From Alphaproteobacteria bacterium (GTDB lineage: Bacteria; Pseudomonadota; Alphaproteobacteria; Micavibrionales; UBA2020), in assembly GCA_023136145.1 (NCBI GenBank), contig JAGLRU010000281.1, forward strand, positions 1 to 7,262: DNA of 7,262 bases, read 5' to 3'. Below, piece after piece: positions 6,683-7,262 of the stretch. The notes under the pieces are model-generated. The model made no database searches. It saw only the letters and a program-made list of their open reading frames with translations, and had not been told where the DNA came from. Each line of letters opens with the position of its first letter. Position 1 is the first letter of the stretch. Both the position numbers and the translations under genes were made by a program.

Positions 6683-7216
6683 TTAGCCGATACGAATAAG
6701 AGTGTCGGTAACAAATGTATACTTCGGAACAACCAAATTTTTAAGCGCAGGACCTTTGCGAATCCTGCCTGATAAATCAAAGTGCGAGCCGTGGCATGGA
6801 CAAAACCACCCGCCAAACTCACCTCGTGGCTGACCATTTTTTGTGCCGAGAGGAATGCAACTCAGATGCGTGCAAACACCTCTCACGACCAACCATTCTG
6901 CCTTTTTAACACGATCTTCATCCTTCTGCGGATCACGAAGCTCTTGTCCGTCGTCCTTACGAGCGATGGCAATTTCCTCTTCCGTACGGTGACGGATAAA
7001 CACTGGCGAACCGCGCCAAACCACCGTAATTGCCTGACCAGCCGAAACCTTGCTGATATCAACCTCCACCGTAGACAGTGCCAGCGTATCAGCCGCCGGA
7101 TTCATACTATCCACCAAAGGCCATAGAGCACTTCCGACTCCAACAGCACTCATGGCACCAGCCGTCAGATTAAGAAAATCCCGACGGGTTCCTCCTTTTT
7201 GTTTCTTTGAATCCAT
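6683..7216 (-). CDS. petA: Rieske iron-sulfur subunit of the cytochrome bc1 complex
   Basis: The Rieske protein carries the mobile 2Fe-2S cluster that takes one electron from quinol at the Qo site and delivers it to cytochrome c1. The 177-residue protein has a twin-arginine motif TRRDFLNLT (Arg11, Arg12), then a non-cleaved anchor (about 14-36) and the hinge MNPAADTLALS (38-48), followed by a soluble periplasmic domain. Cluster box 1 is CTHLSC (115-120) and box 2 is CPCHGSH (139-145). The ligands are Cys115, His117, Cys139 and His142, with Cys120-Cys141 as the disulfide. Two near-invariant positions differ: the Gly of CTHLGC is Ser119 (AGT), and the Pro loop GPAP is GPAL (Leu158, CTT). The ATG at 7216 is the only sensible start; the upstream bases lack a clear Shine-Dalgarno. 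It is the first pet gene, separated from petB by 144 bases. Confidence 0.96.
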   Translation of the reverse strand: MDSKKQKGGTRRDFLNLTAGAMSAVGVGSALWPLVDSMNPAADTLALSTVEVDISKVSAGQAITVVWRGSPVFIRHRTEEEIAIARKDDGQELRDPQKDEDRVKKAEWLVVRGVCTHLSCIPLGTKNGQPRGEFGGWFCPCHGSHFDLSGRIRKGPALKNLVVPKYTFVTDTLIRIG

Positions 7217-7262
7217 AATTTTGTTCGTTCTTTAACAAGGCATAAAAACAGTCACGTTATTC

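Noticed and set aside
6553..6837. A 94-residue frame on the minus strand running from petA into the petA-petB gap
   Set aside because: It overlaps the conserved Rieske cluster region in another frame and reads through the palindromic element; not a plausible gene.
7217..7262. Possible promoter for the pet genes
   Set aside because: TGACTG and TTAAAG can be picked out on the minus strand, but their spacing is too short for a sigma-70 promoter, and only 46 bases are available.

Overview
The window reads as part of an alphaproteobacterial chromosome. All three subunits of a cytochrome bc1 complex (Rieske protein, separate cytochrome b and cytochrome c1) are encoded in alphaproteobacterial/mitochondrial style. 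The aldehyde dehydrogenase is the two-domain ALDH16 type seen in rhizobia, rhodobacters and Rhodospirillales. Base composition looks moderate (about mid-40s % G+C by eye). Rieske and cytochrome b wording recalls Rhodospirillales/Acetobacterales or related host-associated lineages, but the genus cannot be fixed from this sequence.

Layout. Positions 2-424 (+) hold the 3' end of an unrecognised gene that enters from the left edge. It converges on a five-gene cluster transcribed from right to left: petA (7216-6683), a 144-base gap holding a palindromic REP-like element, petB (6538-5258), petC (5261-4521, overlapping petB by 4 bases and starting at TTG), a Na/Pi-cotransporter-family gene (4507-2801, also starting at TTG) and an ALDH16 gene (2796-442, 4 bases downstream with a strong Shine-Dalgarno). 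The tight spacing from petB onward suggests one transcript. No convincing promoter is visible in the 46 bases upstream of petA, and no terminator between the convergent genes at 424/442.

How the genes work together. PetA, PetB and PetC form the bc1 complex, which oxidises quinol, reduces cytochrome c and pumps protons. The transporter would bring in phosphate, the substrate of ATP synthesis, but a shared purpose is only inference. The ALDH16 enzyme would oxidise an unknown aldehyde with NAD; its placement here rather than beside deoC is unexpected.

Main points for a second look: (1) both partners of the quinol-oxidation (Qo) site carry unusual substitutions: Ser at the position of R. capsulatus cytochrome b Gly152, CTHLSC instead of CTHLGC in the Rieske protein, and GPAL instead of GPAP in its Pro loop; (2) ALDH16 keeps its catalytic Cys and Glu but has lost the oxyanion-hole Asn and remodelled three active-site motifs; (3) the ALDH16 gene contains a 63-bp direct repeat (48/63 identical, period 105 bp) in its interdomain region; (4) a REP-like or attenuator-like palindrome splits petA from petBC.
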